Assembly: GCA_028279585.1 (NCBI GenBank)
Contig: JANQNL010000127.1
Span: forward strand, 1-41,382
DNA length: 41,382 nt
Source of the DNA: Thermoplasmatota archaeon
GTDB taxonomy: Archaea > Thermoplasmatota > Penumbrarchaeia > JANQNL01
Direction: 5' to 3'
Position numbers and translations under genes: made by a program. Below the pieces are notes generated by a model. It worked only from the letters and a program-made list of their open reading frames with translations. It was not told where the DNA came from and made no database searches. Below are positions 39,542 to 41,382 of this stretch, one piece after another (the stretch's first letter is position 1; each line of letters opens with the position of its first letter).

Positions 39542-41382
39542 ATGTCCACCGCCGCATCTGAACGCGTAGGTGCAAGGACCAGGAGGAACTGCTACGTCGT
39601 CCTCCTGATACTTCTAGTATCCCTGGTCATCTTCCTGGCAGTACCATTCGGTCCAGGGGATACGGCCCAGGGTGTGAACGTTTCGGGCAACGTCGGGGGC
39701 CAGCACTGGACCCTGGCAATGAGCCCCATCGTGGTAACGGCCAATGCCAATGTCCCCACCTCGCTCCATATCGATGCTGGTGTGGAGGTTCGGTTCAATG
39801 CCGGCACAGAGCTGAACGTCTCTGGTGCCATCTACATGAACGGGACCCAGGCTAATCCGATCACCATGACAGGCAATGACGCGTTCGCCTGGGCTGGATA
39901 CTATCGGGGCCTGACCATCTACAACTCATGGTCTGGATGCATCAAGAACGTCACCATAAACTACGCCCAGTATGCACTCTATGGCTGGCAGATGTATGAT
40001 TACACGGTGGAGAACCTCACCATCAACGAGACCGGTCACACCGACATTTTCCTGTATCAGGGGATGATGAACCGGTTCAGGTATGTCGAGTCTACCTGGT
40101 CTCCATGGGGATTGCGCGAAGAGGGTGTGTGGAACAACACGTTCAAGAACTGCAAGTTCGACCATCATTACAATTATGGAGTGTACCTCGAAGGTTTCAC
40201 TACATCCAATCACTTCAGGTTCTGCTCGGTCTCTTACAACTTCAACGGGATCCATACTGGATATGATACCAACAATATCTGGCGTTACAACTGGATCTCC
40301 AACGAGAACGACGACATCTATGATGGGTCCATGGCTGGGTCCAATTACATGTACAATTACTGGTCCCAGTACACCGGCCAGGATATGGCTGGGGACGGTT
40401 TCGGGGACACATCCTACAGCGACGGTATCGTCACAGATACCGCCCCTATGTGCCCTATCTACAACGATCACGACTCCTACAGGTTCGCACGTTTCGACAC
40501 CACAGTAACCCACCTTGGTGCCAATGGAGCCAACATCTTTGCGCCATCAGGTGTCTACATGGGCGGTGCCCAGCTCCAGGCAGGTCATGTTGTAGTGGGT
40601 GTGGATACCAACGACAAACCCGATGTCATCGCCCCGGCACCCGTCTTCACACTTGTAGGTGATGGTGCTGGCCTACGGGATGTCAATGTGATCTGCAACT
40701 GGTCCCTCATAGGGACTGTGGACGTTAGGGCGAACAGTTGTTCCATCATCGATACGAACATAACCGCTGGTGCTTGGGGAATTACGACAGCAGGACCGAT
40801 AAACGGCCTGCAGGTTTCCAGAGTTTACATTGATTGTTCCTCGGGTGTCTGGCTCAACCAGGTCACCAACGCCGAGGTCGATAGGATCACTTTCAACGGC
40901 TGGCTGAACCCAATGGTGTTGGTGATAGGCTCCGACATCGTCAATATCCATAACATAACAACTGACTCATCCTTGACACTGGCAACCCGAGCCGAAGGTA
41001 TGACCTGTGTGAGGCTCATCGACTCTTCGAACATCCAGCTGACAGACCTATACTTTGATAATGTTACAGCAGGTCTCAATATCCAGAACTCAGACCTCAT
41101 TACCATCGACCGGGTGGTCTGTAAGGACCTGGAGACAGGGATAATCGGTGTTGGGATTGACACGCTGAACATCTACAACTACGAGTCACATGACCTAACC
41201 TACGGCAATAGGCTCAACGACACGGTCAACGGCCTAATGGTCAACTGCATCATGCGGACCATGCCATGGGGTCTTTTCATGAACTACAGTACAGACTTCC
41301 AGATGGACGACTGTAGGTTCGAGGTGTGCGATGTGGGCCTTCATGTGGACAGGTCAAGAGATCTCACCGTCCAGTGGTGTGT
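39542..41382 (+). CDS. Secreted right-handed beta-helix protein, 3'-truncated by the window
   Basis: An open frame of 613 codons runs from ATG 39542 to the right edge without a stop. A basic N-terminus (RVGARTRRN) and hydrophobic core (YVVLLILLVSLVIFLAVPFG) form a signal peptide. A first beta-helix with a right-handed-repeat layout (residues about 45-290) ends in a cap motif NYWSQYTGQDMAGDGFGD, the same type as in the minus-strand giants. A second beta-helix domain starts near 320 and is still continuing at the edge. The initiation segment GVNVSGNVGGQHWTLAMSPIVVT resembles the start of archaeal surface beta-helix domains. It faces away from the C25 gene and probably belongs to the same set of envelope proteins. 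Confidence 0.85.
   Translation, partial: MSTAASERVGARTRRNCYVVLLILLVSLVIFLAVPFGPGDTAQGVNVSGNVGGQHWTLAMSPIVVTANANVPTSLHIDAGVEVRFNAGTELNVSGAIYMNGTQANPITMTGNDAFAWAGYYRGLTIYNSWSGCIKNVTINYAQYALYGWQMYDYTVENLTINETGHTDIFLYQGMMNRFRYVESTWSPWGLREEGVWNNTFKNCKFDHHYNYGVYLEGFTTSNHFRFCSVSYNFNGIHTGYDTNNIWRYNWISNENDDIYDGSMAGSNYMYNYWSQYTGQDMAGDGFGDTSYSDGIVTDTAPMCPIYNDHDSYRFARFDTTVTHLGANGANIFAPSGVYMGGAQLQAGHVVVGVDTNDKPDVIAPAPVFTLVGDGAGLRDVNVICNWSLIGTVDVRANSCSIIDTNITAGAWGITTAGPINGLQVSRVYIDCSSGVWLNQVTNAEVDRITFNGWLNPMVLVIGSDIVNIHNITTDSSLTLATRAEGMTCVRLIDSSNIQLTDLYFDNVTAGLNIQNSDLITIDRVVCKDLETGIIGVGIDTLNIYNYESHDLTYGNRLNDTVNGLMVNCIMRTMPWGLFMNYSTDFQMDDCRFEVCDVGLHVDRSRDLTVQWC

Overview
The window is archaeal. NMD3, a V4R-DUF835 protein, a Rab-like small GTPase, TATA boxes about 25-35 nt before short or absent leaders, and giant secreted beta-helix/PKD proteins all point to a euryarchaeon. 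A Thermoplasmata-type sediment lineage fits best, partly because gingipain-like C25 peptidases are known from such lineages, but this taxonomic call is inference. No tRNA, rRNA, CRISPR array, transposase or phage gene was seen. Genes are tightly packed: three convergent pairs share exactly four bases of stop codon and a fourth pair overlaps by 14 nt.

Left part (1-9.8 kb): a 5'-truncated RecA/KaiC-like ATPase; a CorA-type Mg2+ channel broken by a one-base frameshift; a translationally coupled DUF432-like/MscS pair; a small unknown gene coupled to NMD3; a cysteine desulfurase/IscU operon for Fe-S assembly; a Rab-like GTPase just downstream of a V4R-DUF835 protein; and a membrane-anchored extracellular protein. 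Three long imperfect hairpins (about 135-150 nt each) that share a core sequence lie in the intergenic DNA around 3.6-5.6 kb.

Middle (9.8-24.4 kb): a large MscS-like channel with a secreted N-terminal domain; a phenylacetate-CoA-ligase-type enzyme; a lactate-permease-family transporter carrying its own secreted domain; a small membrane protein with an unresolved frame; the two-subunit ATP-citrate lyase (aclBA), which makes acetyl-CoA and oxaloacetate from citrate; a PH-like membrane protein; a tandem pair of V4R/HNOB-like proteins; and two NAD-dependent epimerase-like proteins. Together with lactate-type transport and acyl-CoA ligation, ATP-citrate lyase suggests an acetyl-CoA-centred carboxylic-acid metabolism, possibly a reductive TCA cycle.

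Right part (24.4-41.4 kb): three giant co-oriented surface-protein genes (beta-helix/PKD, 1895 aa; glycoside-hydrolase-like with CBM/CARDB/PKD, 1707 aa; C25 peptidase fused to beta-helix and Ig-like repeats, about 1308 aa) and the start of a fourth beta-helix gene on the opposite strand. Each of the three giants has a signal peptide, a long ectodomain, one C-terminal membrane span and an acidic cytoplasmic tail ending in an acidic Trp-Asp motif. Two of the tails carry the same 16-residue motif (IESDDSSDLSGRYPQE), encoded by 50 identical bases. The hairpin family, the shared tail tag and the V4R/Rab-like GTPase neighbourhood are the best candidates for something undescribed.
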